Shown: positions 55,509 to 64,000 of the stretch, piece after piece
Layout of the letters: each line of letters opens with the position of its first letter
Position numbering within the stretch: position 1 is the first letter of the stretch
Assembly: GCA_010356995.1 (NCBI GenBank)
Contig: ML996688.1
Coordinates: 1,772,579 to 1,836,578, forward strand
From: Trichodelitschia bisporula
Lineage: Eukaryota; Ascomycota; Dothideomycetes; Phaeotrichales; Phaeotrichaceae
DNA: 64,000 nucleotides
Reading direction: 5' to 3'
Made by a program: the position numbers and the translations under genes
The notes under the pieces: model-generated
What the model was told of the DNA's origin: nothing
What the model saw: only the letters and a program-made list of their open reading frames with translations
Databases searched by the model: none

Positions 55509-55826
55509 ATGAAGCTCTCCACCATCACCCTCCTCGCCCTCCCCACCCTCTCCCTCGCCTGGGACCTACGCACCGACAGCGCATCTTTCTCCGGCCGCAA
55601 CTCCTCTCCTTGCCGCACGATCAAGCACCAGCGCGGCGGCTACTTCGTCTGGAAAGACGACAATAGCCGGGGCGATGGGCGTGGCGGGCCTGACCGTGAT
55701 GGCCGCCGCGGGTGCTGCATCTTCCTCTACGACGACCGGACGTGTGGCGGCCGCGCCGATAAGCATTGCCGCGACTTTGCCGGCAATGCCGACTTTAATT
55801 TCGACTCGTTCCGTGTGGAGTGTTAA
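55509..55826 (+). CDS. Small secreted cysteine-rich protein
   Basis: A 105-residue single-exon protein. The first 17 residues (MKLSTITLLALPTLSLA) form a signal peptide. The mature part has six cysteines in the order C, CC, C, C, C, about 33, 8, 6 and 17 residues apart, enough for three disulfides, and is rich in Arg, Asp and Gly (DDNSRGDGRGGPDRDGRRG). It ends FNFDSFRVEC with Cys as last residue. I do not recognise the family. Small secreted proteins of this type serve in walls, adhesion, defence or host contact in fungi; no function can be chosen from sequence. It has its own TATA box and no near paralog in the window. Confidence 0.75.
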   Translation: MKLSTITLLALPTLSLAWDLRTDSASFSGRNSSPCRTIKHQRGGYFVWKDDNSRGDGRGGPDRDGRRGCCIFLYDDRTCGGRADKHCRDFAGNADFNFDSFRVEC

Positions 55827-56274
55827 ATGAGGATGGTGGGGGGTCGGCGGAGAGATGGTGCTGTGTATAGTTGCAATGGAGAACCTGAAGACGGGATGAA
55901 TACTGCTTGTGCTGTAATGATGGACTGCTCTGAACTGCATGTATGCTTCTGCTGAAGTTTTTGACTTCAGACCTGCTCGATCTTTTGGATGTCGTGATGA
56001 GCAGATGACTTTCCTGACCAAGGGCTGCCCAAAAAAGGTATGCCCTTCCTCCTCCGAATTTTGGCAGAGGTCTGTCGCTGGGGGCGACATGACTTTTTCG
56101 ATTAGCTCTTCGACCCTCTCCCGATCATGCCGAGCGCCAGACCTGATGCTCCCGTCCCGAGATCCCGCGGCCCGAACACCAAGCCACAGCCAGGCGAGCC
56201 CAAAAAGGAAACTAACGAAAAATTTGTACAAAGCCCAGCCAAATTACTATGGCGGGACCTTAAATCATCAAATA
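55827..56274. other. Gap between the secreted protein and tRNA-Leu
   Basis: No gene. It contains the 3' UTR of the secreted protein gene and the 5' flank of the tRNA. Nothing else is visible. Confidence 0.4.
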
Positions 56275-56377
56275 GGCAAGATGGCCGAGCGGTCTAAGGC
56301 GCCAGCTTCAGGTTCTTCTCATCCGAGTGCATCTGCTGGTCTAGTAATAGGCGTGGGTTCGAATCCCACTCTTGTCA
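56275..56377 (+). tRNA. tRNA-Leu(CAG) with 21-nt intron
   Basis: The acceptor stem GGCAAGA pairs with TCTTGTC (one G-T pair), discriminator A. The A box is TGGCCGAGCGG and the B box GGTTCGAATCC. The anticodon stem is CCAGC/GCTGG with loop TTCAGG plus T, anticodon CAG at 56309-56311, and the intron at 56113+200 (56313-56333) lies one base 3' of the anticodon as usual for nuclear tRNAs. The variable arm is long, as in type II tRNA-Leu. Reads CUG as leucine, so this organism is not in the CUG-Ser group. Confidence 0.93.
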
Positions 56378-56734
56378 ATATCTTTTTGCCTCTGTCTGAA
56401 GCGATGAGAAGAAGAGGGGTGGGGCGGGAAGATTCACTTTGCCCGGCTTGCAAATTAGTGAGCCAGCTTTGTTTTGTCCTGAGTTGTCTTCAGTGGCTCC
56501 GGCATCGCATCAGCAGGGTCCTGTGGTTCCTTTAAGACGAGAGGCGACGGAAAGGAAGCCGGGCTGGGCGCTTTCAGATGGTCAGCGGTATCTGATCCAG
56601 TGGATGGCATGGGTGATGAATAATGGTATCAAATGGACTGCGGCTGTACATCTATATACAGCGCAATGAAGCCCTGATACGATTCCAGCAGCTGTGCCCT
56701 CATGATAAAATGAGCTATCTGAACATCAGTGCGC
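56378..56734. other. Gap after tRNA-Leu
   Basis: No gene. Only a short T-run follows the tRNA (CTTTTT near 56384), enough for Pol III termination. Confidence 0.45.
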
Positions 56735-58396
56735 TCAATTCTGTAGTCCCAGCATCATCCCCATCCATACCCTTGCTGTACTGGAGTTTTCGTTCTGCAT
56801 GCATAGGCGTTGTAAGTCACACAAGACTTGGAGGAGGGCGGCACTCTCCTGCGAGGTGAACTTGGTCACCGGTACGTCCCGACAGTTGTCATTTGGAACG
56901 GAAACCGTCACACCTGACCAATCAAAGATGGGGTGACTGTCTGCAGAGTCTTCCTGGTAAAGTGAGCGGGCAGCCCATGAGTCTCTTGAGGCAACCAAGT
57001 GATCGACTAGTTTGTGCCTTTCGTTGAAGCTCAAATCTGCCACCGATAGGTCCTTAATGCGACCAAGAGAGACTGTCACACCTTGCCAGTGAAGACGAGG
57101 GTTAGGGGCTTTCGCTATGACTTGATCTGCCAGATCGTAGATATTCGGCGATGCCGCCCGCTTTGAAGTGGACTTTGCTACCGGTACGGCTTGCACTGCG
57201 CCTCCCTGATTCGGGGCTTCCTGCGCCTGGACTCTCTCCATAGGGGCCGCTTCAGTAAGTTCGCGTGAGTCAAGCCTTCCGGGAAATGATTCCTGGGCGT
57301 CCGATATTGCCAAAACTGGTGCAGGAGAGGCTTCCTGCGCCAGGACTCCCGCCGCTGTGGCCGCTTCAGTAAGCCTGAATGACTGAAGCGGCTTGGGATA
57401 TGATTCCTGGGCGTCTGATGTTGCCAAATCTGGTGCAGAAGGGGCTTCCTCCGTCTGGACTCCCTCCGCCGGCCCTGCTTCAGTAAATCTAAATGACGGG
57501 AAAGGTTCGGGATATGATCCCTGGGCGTCCGATGCTGCCAAACCCAGTACAATAGATGGGTGAGATACGTGACGAGATGCGCTTGCCTGGTCCAGGGTTT
57601 CCTGCGCCCAGATTCCTTCCGCCGGGGCCGCTTCAGAGAATCCGAAGGATGGAAGCGGTTTGGGATACGATTCCGGGGCGTCCGATGTTGCTAACTCTGG
57701 TACAGGAGGGTTTTCTTGCGCCTGGATGCTTTCCACCGGGGCCGCTCCCAGAAGTTCGGATGGTTGAAATGTTTGGGCAAGCGCCCCCTCGGCACCTGAT
57801 GTTGGCACACTTGGGATGGTCCGATGAGGGAATTCGGTTCGCAAAATGTCTTGTATATAAGGATGCAACTCTTTTTGGCGCGGTAAAGGGTGAACGTTTG
57901 GTGGATAGAGTCTTTCGGGACAATTAGTGCGCATTGACCGACGCTGCGTCATCGTTCCCAGCTCCTCATTAACATCCCACACCGTTTGATACCGTAGCTG
58001 TGCATCTGAAAGAGAGGATATGAGGTCGATGGCTCTTTTGGTTGGCTGTCCAGTTGCAGAGCGGAGAATTTCACCAGCAGTTTTAAACCCTGCGTAATTA
58101 TACAAGCGCCAGTTGTAACTTTTTTGCATGATAGCGCGGGCAATGGAACCTAGCCTCGCGTCGCTCAAAGGACCAGCCGTGGACTTGCTGAGCAGTTGTG
58201 GATGTCCCTCCATGCGATCCACAATGTCCGATATCTCGGATTTTGTTTGCCAGTAGTTCAGCTCCCAGCCTGCGGCTCTTGAAGAAATTCTTATAGGAAT
58301 GTCTACGTCGCGAAGTGGCCTCCCACTGACTCGAGATGTGATCCTTGGTTCGATAAAGTCCGGAGGACCACGCGAAACCCACACGAGCCTCGACAT
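56735..58396 (-). CDS. Hypothetical protein with 38-residue tandem repeats
   Basis: A 553-residue single-exon frame that I do not recognise. N-terminal 190 residues look folded (WELNYWQTKSEISDIVDRME, RAIMQKSYNWRLYNYAGF, TKRAIDLISSLSDAQLRYQT). Residues about 215-400 are four to five imperfect repeats of about 38 residues built on ATSDAQESYPKPL, SFRFTEAAPAEGV and QAQEAP. The C-terminal 140 residues contain two copies of a W-x-G-V-T-V-S pattern (HWQGVTVSLGRIKDLSVADL and DWSGVTVSVPNDNCRDVPV), each followed by a helix, so that part is probably an internal duplication. No signal peptide or membrane segment. Start at ATG 58396; a further 5' exon cannot be excluded. Confidence 0.65.
   Translation of the reverse strand: MSRLVWVSRGPPDFIEPRITSRVSGRPLRDVDIPIRISSRAAGWELNYWQTKSEISDIVDRMEGHPQLLSKSTAGPLSDARLGSIARAIMQKSYNWRLYNYAGFKTAGEILRSATGQPTKRAIDLISSLSDAQLRYQTVWDVNEELGTMTQRRSMRTNCPERLYPPNVHPLPRQKELHPYIQDILRTEFPHRTIPSVPTSGAEGALAQTFQPSELLGAAPVESIQAQENPPVPELATSDAPESYPKPLPSFGFSEAAPAEGIWAQETLDQASASRHVSHPSIVLGLAASDAQGSYPEPFPSFRFTEAGPAEGVQTEEAPSAPDLATSDAQESYPKPLQSFRLTEAATAAGVLAQEASPAPVLAISDAQESFPGRLDSRELTEAAPMERVQAQEAPNQGGAVQAVPVAKSTSKRAASPNIYDLADQVIAKAPNPRLHWQGVTVSLGRIKDLSVADLSFNERHKLVDHLVASRDSWAARSLYQEDSADSHPIFDWSGVTVSVPNDNCRDVPVTKFTSQESAALLQVLCDLQRLCMQNENSSTARVWMGMMLGLQN
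57180..57790 (-). repeat. 114-bp coding tandem repeat
   Basis: Repeated codons inside the 553-residue protein: GGAAATGATTCCTGGGCGTC, GGATATGATTCCTGGGCGTC and GGATATGATCCCTGGGCGTC occur at about 57283, 57397 and 57511 on the plus strand, so the period is 114 bp over at least three units, with weaker copies beyond. Confidence 0.75.
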
Positions 58397-59294
58397 ACAC
58401 GCAGGGAGGTTGTTTCTCGAGATATCGCGCTCCGACTCGAGGTAGCTCGTGAAGTCTTCTGGGTGATCGCAGGATTGGCGCAGTATCCTGTAAAGACCTG
58501 GATCTGGATCAGGTCCCGGGGGCTTCGCTACCTTGTAGTACTCCTCTTCCCTGGGGTGATTGAACAGGGGTTGCGGACGAGGCGGGAACCGGACACCCGG
58601 GACGAACAGGTCGTTATCTTCTTCTTGTCTCGGTCAGATTTGAATAGCCATTGATAATGAAATAGATCACAAACCCATATTGACGTCGTATACCATTGAA
58701 GATGTCGCTGAGGGTCGGAAATCGCCGCGGTTTGAAGAACGTGAAGGATGTCGTATGGCGTACGTTGATGTCAGCTTTCCTAGCTATACCACTTCTGCGA
58801 AAAGCGTATGGGAAGAACGATTGTTGGTTATGGGTGATATGGCGGCTTGACGAGGATGTTGACTGGGTATGTTTCCTGTGACTTGGTCGTATGTGCGACG
58901 AGTGTTGATTTGACGTCCGGCATGTCAACTCACACTTACTCACGGCAGCAAGGTCACTGCCACATACGTGCGGCGCCGCAGCCACCGATGTGCGGGGCCA
59001 CTGCCGCACGTGTGTGGGTTGAGACCTGAACGTGGAGGAAGCTGAGGTTGAGATCAAGGACTTGGCGCGGCCAGGGTTAAGCAGGGCGGGTATCCCTCAA
59101 CGGTAAAGGAGGCAGCTGCACCTTTGAGGTGAACGAGGAAAATATGGCGGACTGCGGCAGGTGGAGAGGTGGGGAGAAAGAGTTAAAGTTGAAGTAAAAT
59201 TGCATTTCGCGAGATGGTTAAGCCAGTGCTCTCTAAACTGTGACGGTCAGCGCTATGAAAAGCGAGTGGTTTAGGATATGGATGATCTCCGTCT
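58397..59294. other. Gap between repeat protein and STE3-like gene
   Basis: No supported gene. Near 58940-59000 GCCACATACGTGCGGC, GCCGCAGCCACCGATGTGCG and GCCGCACGTGTGTG form several overlapping GC-rich inverted motifs. I looked for a short pheromone-precursor frame ending in a CaaX box and did not identify one. Confidence 0.35.
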
Positions 59295-60573
59295 TTAAAC
59301 ATGCTCGGACAGGCCGGTGTTTCTCCAATTCGCGTTCGCTCCATACCAGCGACCGTTAACATTGCCCTCTCCTTCTTGGTTGTGGTGAACTGCGGCAGCC
59401 AGGCCGTTGTGAATCCTCACAGCATCTAAAATGTTAGCCAGCGATGTCACAGTATGCCGGTACCACGTACCTAGTTCGAGAGACTCTGCAGGTTGAGACT
59501 GCCGGCGTCCGCACATCAACCATCCCGGCAGGAACCGATCAGCCGCACTCGCCGCTCCGGAATGCCTGAGTAAGTGATCGAAAACCTGCCGCATGGGCGC
59601 CATCAACAATTCACGCTGCCGCTGCGTAAGGCCAAAGAGCGCAAACGAGATGAACGCAAAGATTGGCCACGTCCAGCGGTTATTTGCAACACTTCCGCCC
59701 GTAGCGATGAAGTGGGCCGTGTTGTGCTTTTTGTGAATGAGGTCCCAGTCGTATTTGACGCCGTCCGAGGTCTTAGAGAAGGTGATAAGTTGCCCTATGG
59801 TTGGCGGGAGCAAGGAAAAGATGACGGAGCTAGCCATGAGAAACATGCGAATGAAGGCGGATGGAGTTGTGCTGCTTTGGCTCAGGATGGACGTGAATTG
59901 CGAGTAATGCCTGTACAGACGAAACACAAGAAGCGCTGGACCTGGTTAGCGAGGCTGGCGTATGGAAGGCCTACCTACCAGCCCAGCCGAGAGCCATGAG
60001 GGACAGTACCAAAGGCCAGACAAGCACAATTCCAATGGTGGCAGGCGTTATAGAGCGCGCCGGTTCGCACCCGGTGATGGAGTGAATCTCGTACCGGCCC
60101 AGTTGGACGCTGTAGTACGACGCCGCGATCAACGCCGGAAATGCAATGCAGCAAGTACCGTTAAAGATTTTGTCAGAGCCCAGAACGCCCCACCGGGCTC
60201 TGTTGATGGCATGGTCCGGATTGACCACCTTGCAGAGCCAGCGCATGATGCACATGGCAGAGGCGGGTAGAGCGACCAACAAGAACACCATGGTGTAGAC
60301 TTCGATGTCGCAAAGTCCTTCTCCATTATACCAATGCATGAGGTCGTCGTCTGGCCAGATGATTGCGTTGATGAACCCAATGAAGTTTAAGAGCACGAGG
60401 AAAACCAAGAGTATAAGCACAGTGCTGTTACGCGGCGTCCCTACAGCGAAGAGAAGTGAATAAACACACATCATAAGGGCCAAGCCGCAAAGGACGGCCA
60501 TCATGTAGACCTTCCATGAGCGATACGTCAAGTCGCTTAGGTTGGCGTGCGTCCAGTTGTAGTCGATTTTCAT
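59295..60573 (-). CDS. STE3-type pheromone receptor (GPCR)
   Basis: Seven-transmembrane receptor of the fungal STE3 (a-factor) family, class D GPCR. Exons 59979-60573, 59471-59941, 59295-59425; introns of 37 and 45 nt, phases consistent, 398 residues. TM segments: YMMAVLCGLALMMCVYSLL, VLILLVFLVLLNFIGFINAI, a third from CDIEVYTMVFLLVALPASAM, a fourth from CCIAFPALIAASYYSV, a fifth from PATIGIVLVWPLVLSLM, a sixth from FLMASSVIFSLLPPTIG and a seventh from WPIFAFISFALFGLTQ. STE3 marks are the GLCDIEV start of TM3, ALPASAMCIMRWL, ITGCEPARSITPA before TM5 and RLYRHYSQFTSILS after it. N-terminal NWT and NLS are glycosylation sites. Upstream TTG codons were not used as start. An 11-codon uORF lies at about 60636. 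Confidence 0.85.
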
Positions 60574-61601
60574 CCTCAGAGAATCTTCTGGAGTACTAAT
60601 AGCAGTCAATGATGGTTATAAGAGGTTGAATAGATGGCCATGAGGATGCAAAATCTGTTCGAAGGAGAGTATCGCACTTCCGACGAAGTTGTTAAAGGAG
60701 CTTGCTTATGTCGGAAGACGGGCGGGCAGTCACAAATGATAGAGCAAGCCATCGTTGGAGACAGGGGGCTCTATAGAACTGAAGGCTCAGGCTCAATGAC
60801 AGAGACATATTGGATGTACCAAGCAAAGTTACTGGCTGCTATGGATGAGAGTGTCGTCAATCAGTGCTCACCCACGCTTCATGATGGACGCTCAGATGCG
60901 AAACACACTTCCCGATTCGGACTCAATGAAGCTTTGTACCCGTGAAATGACCTTAAGCCTCGCACAGGAAAGAGCAGGACAGTCTCTCAATTTACAGAAC
61001 TTGCTCGAGCGGAGTGGGTCCAGCCTCGTAAGTTCATGACTTCCGGCTGCCGTGAAGCGGTCAGCGTGGCAGACTGCGACTGCGACCGGGCGCCGTAAAT
61101 GTCGGTCTCGGACATTTCGAAGAACTCGTGATACCACGCCAATAGTGAACCCAATGGGAGCAAAGTTGTGAAGAGTTCAAGAGGATGTGTGTATTATTGA
61201 TAGTGAGATGTATAGGTGAGGTGGTCCTCTGCATCTCGCAATGTCCTGAGTGGTGGAACTGGTCCGTGCGTGATCTTCGAGGCGCCAAGGCAAATTGATT
61301 GAATGACAGGGTACGGCGATCTGAAGAAGTTATGGCTATCCCCGTCTGCAAGGATGCCGTTCGTGGGCGGCCAGGACTTTTCGGGATGACCCTTGGGCAC
61401 TCAACCGCCGTCATTGCATCGCGAGGGTGTTCAGCTCCTCTCCCAACGTCACTCCTAGCATCTCTGCCTCACTGATGCGTCCCACCTCACTCCAGCTGGC
61501 GTGCATTGTGGGAACCATGCACGGCGACATCCAGCGCATCCCATCCTCCCTCATATCCGCCTCTCTGGCCAGCTCTACCGGCTGAGGGAGCACGCGCCAT
61601 C
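60574..61601. other. Divergent promoter region of STE3-like and membrane-protein genes
   Basis: No gene supported. It separates two divergent genes and should hold both promoters. Plus frames at 60634-60945 lack motifs. Confidence 0.4.
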
Positions 61602-62837
61602 ATGTCCGACCCGGAGGAAAGCTTCGGCCGCGCCACGGGCATTCAACGTGCCAGCCCGACTCTCCGAAGAGCAAATACGCTGGGTCCTGGCCTACGGCGA
61701 ACCCGCTCGCGCCAGTTCTCTCTCGCCTCCACCGATAGCGTCTTCTCGGCTGGTGACCGTCCTGTTGTCGAAGCGGACGAGCCGTCGATATGGCACATGG
61801 GATCGCTCCTGTTTGTCGCACTACCTGCGGTAGCAGGGCTGTTCTTTGAGAATGGAAGTTCCGTCATGACGGATGTGCTTCTCCTGGGGTTGGGTTGTTT
61901 GTTTCTCTACTGGTCCATACGGTGGCCATGGTACGTGCTAGAGGGTATATGTAGAGCATAGATCTGACGGCACAGGCAATGGTACCGCACGGCGCAGATC
62001 CTAGTCTTTGAGCCGGAGTTCGATTCCGCCATCAACAGCGACGATGAGATGAATGAGACGAAGGAAAACGGAGATACGCACAAGCATCGCGAACGGGAGG
62101 CAGCGGTCAACTCGCTTCACAGACACGAGCTCATTGCACTTGCATCGTGTTTCGTCAGTCCAATGGCCGTGGCCTACATGCTGCACGCCATTCGACCATA
62201 CCTGTCAAGCCCCTCTGGCGGACTCGTCTCCAATTCGAATCTGACGCTGTTTGTGCTCGCCGCCGAAGTGCGGCCAGTGCTGCACCTGTTCCGGATGGCA
62301 GAGGCGCGAACACTTCATCTGCAGCGCATCGTGGCCGAATCACCGGTCGAGCCAATTCTCGACGCGGAAGGCATCCAGTCGCTCGCGCAGCGCATCGACG
62401 GTCTAGAGCGCAAGCTGTCCGCGACGTCAGACAAGCCCAACGACAAGGCGAACGACAAACGCGATGAAGTGGCGCTCACGCGTGTCCGGCAGCAGCTGCA
62501 GACGCAGCTCGACGCGCTCAACCGTGCAGTGCGGCGGTACGAGAAGCGTGAGATTACGCAGACACTACGTACCGAGGCGCGCCTGGACGGGCTGGAAGTC
62601 CAGCTTAGGGATGCGCTCACACTGGCGGCCGCGGCAACACGAGGTCAGCACCGGCGCGGCATCTTCACCATGGGTGTTGACTTCGTGTATTCCGTCTATG
62701 TCTACACTTTTGCCATCTCTAGCTATATGCTGCATGCTCCGGCTCGGCTGGCCAGCGGAGTGTATCGCTATCTGCTCGGGCCGAGAAGAAAGAAAATTCG
62801 CAGAGTTAGGCCAAAAGACAAGGCGGCTGTGGAATAG
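61602..62837 (+). CDS. Conserved fungal membrane protein of unknown function
   Basis: Two exons, 61602-61930 and 61976-62837, 45-nt intron (GTACGT to GGCACAG), 396 residues. The first 60 residues are Arg/Ser-rich and cytosolic-looking (RRANTLGPGLRRTRSRQFSL). Then SIWHMGSLLFVALPAVAGLF and SVMTDVLLLGLGCLFLYWSI are two membrane segments, the splice gives RWPWQWYRTAQ, and a third segment HELIALASCFVSPMAVAYML precedes LTLFVLAAEVRPVLHLFRM and TLHLQRIV. A coiled coil follows (QSLAQRIDGLERKLSA, VRQQLQTQLDALNRAVRRYE), then a last membrane segment YSVYVYTFAISSYMLHAP and a basic end. I recall uncharacterised proteins with this layout across ascomycetes and basidiomycetes. No function known to me. Confidence 0.85.
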
Positions 62838-63225
62838 TAATGCACAGCCGATGCTATGATCTGTCGAATATTGAGACCGGCAAGTACCTTCCGGGCACAG
62901 GTCGCACAACGTCATCTGTGCAGAGTTTCAGCCTTCCCAATCGAATCGGTGTCCCGATCTTACCACTTCTCTGCATGAATATGTCAGAGCAGATGCCGTT
63001 GGTGTACGCCCTCCCCTGCATCTCCCTTTTCGTCTATATCCGGACGTTAATCCTTGGATGAGATGCATCTCAGCCTCGTATCTGCAGTCTCGATCTGCAG
63101 TCTCATTGCTGCCTGCTGAGATAGCTCCGCTAAATCCCGGTGCTGATCGTCGTTTCTTATTTCGTTGGCGCTTCCACCCCTGCTCACTTCGGCGCCCATT
63201 TTCCTACCCCACATCTGCCCCGCAT
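62838..63225. other. Gap before the terminal hydrolase
   Basis: No gene. CTGCAGTCTCGAT/CTGCAGTCTCATT near 63080 is a short direct repeat (ATCTGCAGTCTC twice, 14 bases apart). Confidence 0.4.
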
Positions 63226-63235
63226 CTATATAAAG
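63226..63235 (+). promoter_or_regulatory. TATA box of the terminal hydrolase gene
   Basis: CTATATAAAG, 61 bases before the start codon, the best TATA box in the window. Confidence 0.65.
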
Positions 63236-63295
63236 CAGCCTCGTTGCCGAGTATCACAGCAACAATCAACATCGCCACATCTCAATTCCGCAATC

Positions 63296-64000
63296 ATGTC
63301 ACTCCAATCTGACCTGAGCCTCTCTGCCGCCAAGTTCGATCCAGCCGCCGTCCCGGCCCAAGCTGCGCGCCTCAACGGTGTACTGCTGAAAGTCATGAGC
63401 CAGGGGCCGACATGGAATGAGGTATTTCTCTCCGTAAAATGGAAGATTGTCTCTGACCAAAAAGGTGGGCGCTGCGCGCTATCGTGAGATGCGCTGGAAC
63501 AACGAGACGGCACTGCCCCGGCCACCGGTTCTCGAGTCTGGCATCAACGCCACTATTCCGTCTCGCGACAAGGGGCGCGATATCCCGATTCGCCGGTTCA
63601 AGCCGGAAGGAGAGATTCGCGGGACGTTCATGCACATCCATGGTGGTGGTTGGGTGTTGCAGAGCGAGGCTCAGTGCGTGGCTTCCACGTGGCGTGCGTG
63701 GCATGCGCAAGGCTGATTAGGGCAGTCAGGATACGCTGCTCAAGGCTATTGCCGACATGGGTGGCCTTGCCGTTGTATCTGTTGGGTATCGACTCGCGCC
63801 AGGTAGGCCTTCTGCTTTTTCGTAGGAATGGAGCTGACCGGCAGAACACCCTTTCCCTGCTGCTCCGGACGACTGCGTCGATGTTGCCAACTACCTCATC
63901 GAGAATGCAGAGCGCGAGTTCGGCGGGCCGTTGCGCTTCTTCAGCGGCGAGGTTGGTTGTCACGCCCTTTATGGTCCATGTGACTAACTCTCCAGTCTGC
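63296..64000 (+). CDS. Alpha/beta hydrolase, HSL-type, 3' part outside window
   Basis: Esterase or lipase of the alpha/beta hydrolase-3 (hormone-sensitive lipase-like) group. Exons seen: 63296-63421, 63465-63673, 63726-63802, 63845-63951 and 63996 onward; introns of 43, 52, 42 and 44 nt, all GT-AG with consistent phases. Motifs: MHIHGGGWVL is the HGGGW oxyanion-hole signature, then DTLLKAIADMGGLAVVSVGY, RLAPEHPFPAAPDDCVDV across an intron, and SGES at the last splice with the A codon at the window end, so the catalytic Ser of G-x-S-A-G is the final codon but one. No signal peptide, so probably intracellular. The catalytic Asp and His lie beyond the window. Confidence 0.88.

Overview
The window looks like nuclear DNA of a basidiomycete yeast-like fungus, most plausibly a tremellomycete of the Trichosporonales type (inference, no search was run). 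Reasons: GC-rich genes split by very short introns (37 to 94 nt, most 43 to 70) with GT-AG ends and CTAAC/CTGAC branch points, a tRNA-Leu(CAG) with a 21-nt intron, a LAC4-type beta-galactosidase, an STE3-type pheromone receptor, and core eukaryotic genes (INO80, BRX1) that fit fungal versions closely. Genes sit on both strands with no operon logic.

Layout. 1-4.5 kb: no convincing gene, one copy of a dispersed promoter-like repeat (R1). 4.5-9.9 kb: secreted carboxylesterase, then a GH2 beta-galactosidase. 9.9-12.3 kb: two members (A, B) of an unrecognised small Ser/Asn-rich protein family, with an inverted pair of R1 repeats. 13-18 kb: INO80 ATPase. 21.3-23.7 kb: long disordered Arg/Asp/Asn- and Pro-rich protein. 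24.7-25.6 kb: tRNA-derived element and another R1 copy. 26.7-32 kb: full-length ABCC transporter. 33.9-36.8 kb: divergent F-box and F-box-like genes. 37.3-38.3 kb: orphan gene. 38.8 kb: 133-bp near-perfect hairpin. 40.3-41.7 kb: thermolysin-family (M4) protease of protealysin type. 42.8 kb: gene fragment. 43.1-44.1 kb: BRX1. 44.4-51.2 kb: a cluster of six further loci of the small-protein family, in two tandem arrays plus a long version, with intact and broken copies. 51.2-53.1 kb: second carboxylesterase, which seems to need a 5-nt microexon. 55.5 kb: small secreted Cys-rich protein. 56.3 kb: tRNA-Leu. 56.7-58.4 kb: repeat protein. 59.3-60.6 kb: STE3-like receptor. 61.6-62.8 kb: conserved fungal membrane protein. 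63.3 kb to the end: alpha/beta hydrolase cut by the window edge.

The most novel element is the small-protein family (loci A to I). Members share a start such as MPSSNKN or MSSSNKN, a Ser/Asn/Gly-rich low-complexity N-terminus and a C-terminal motif of about 45 residues (roughly Q-A-x-x-A-G-[YF]-x-x-[FM]-K-N-[LF]-[VL]-E-S-x-G-G, then a D-[VIY]-x-x-[GA]-K-x-x-L-R helix). Several loci also share non-coding sequence on both sides, so whole transcription units were copied, and copies 40 kb apart keep the same 3' element. Some copies gained acidic or coiled-coil tails, others decayed by start loss, nonsense or frameshift. Exon coordinates below were worked out by eye from splice signals, reading phase and family similarity.
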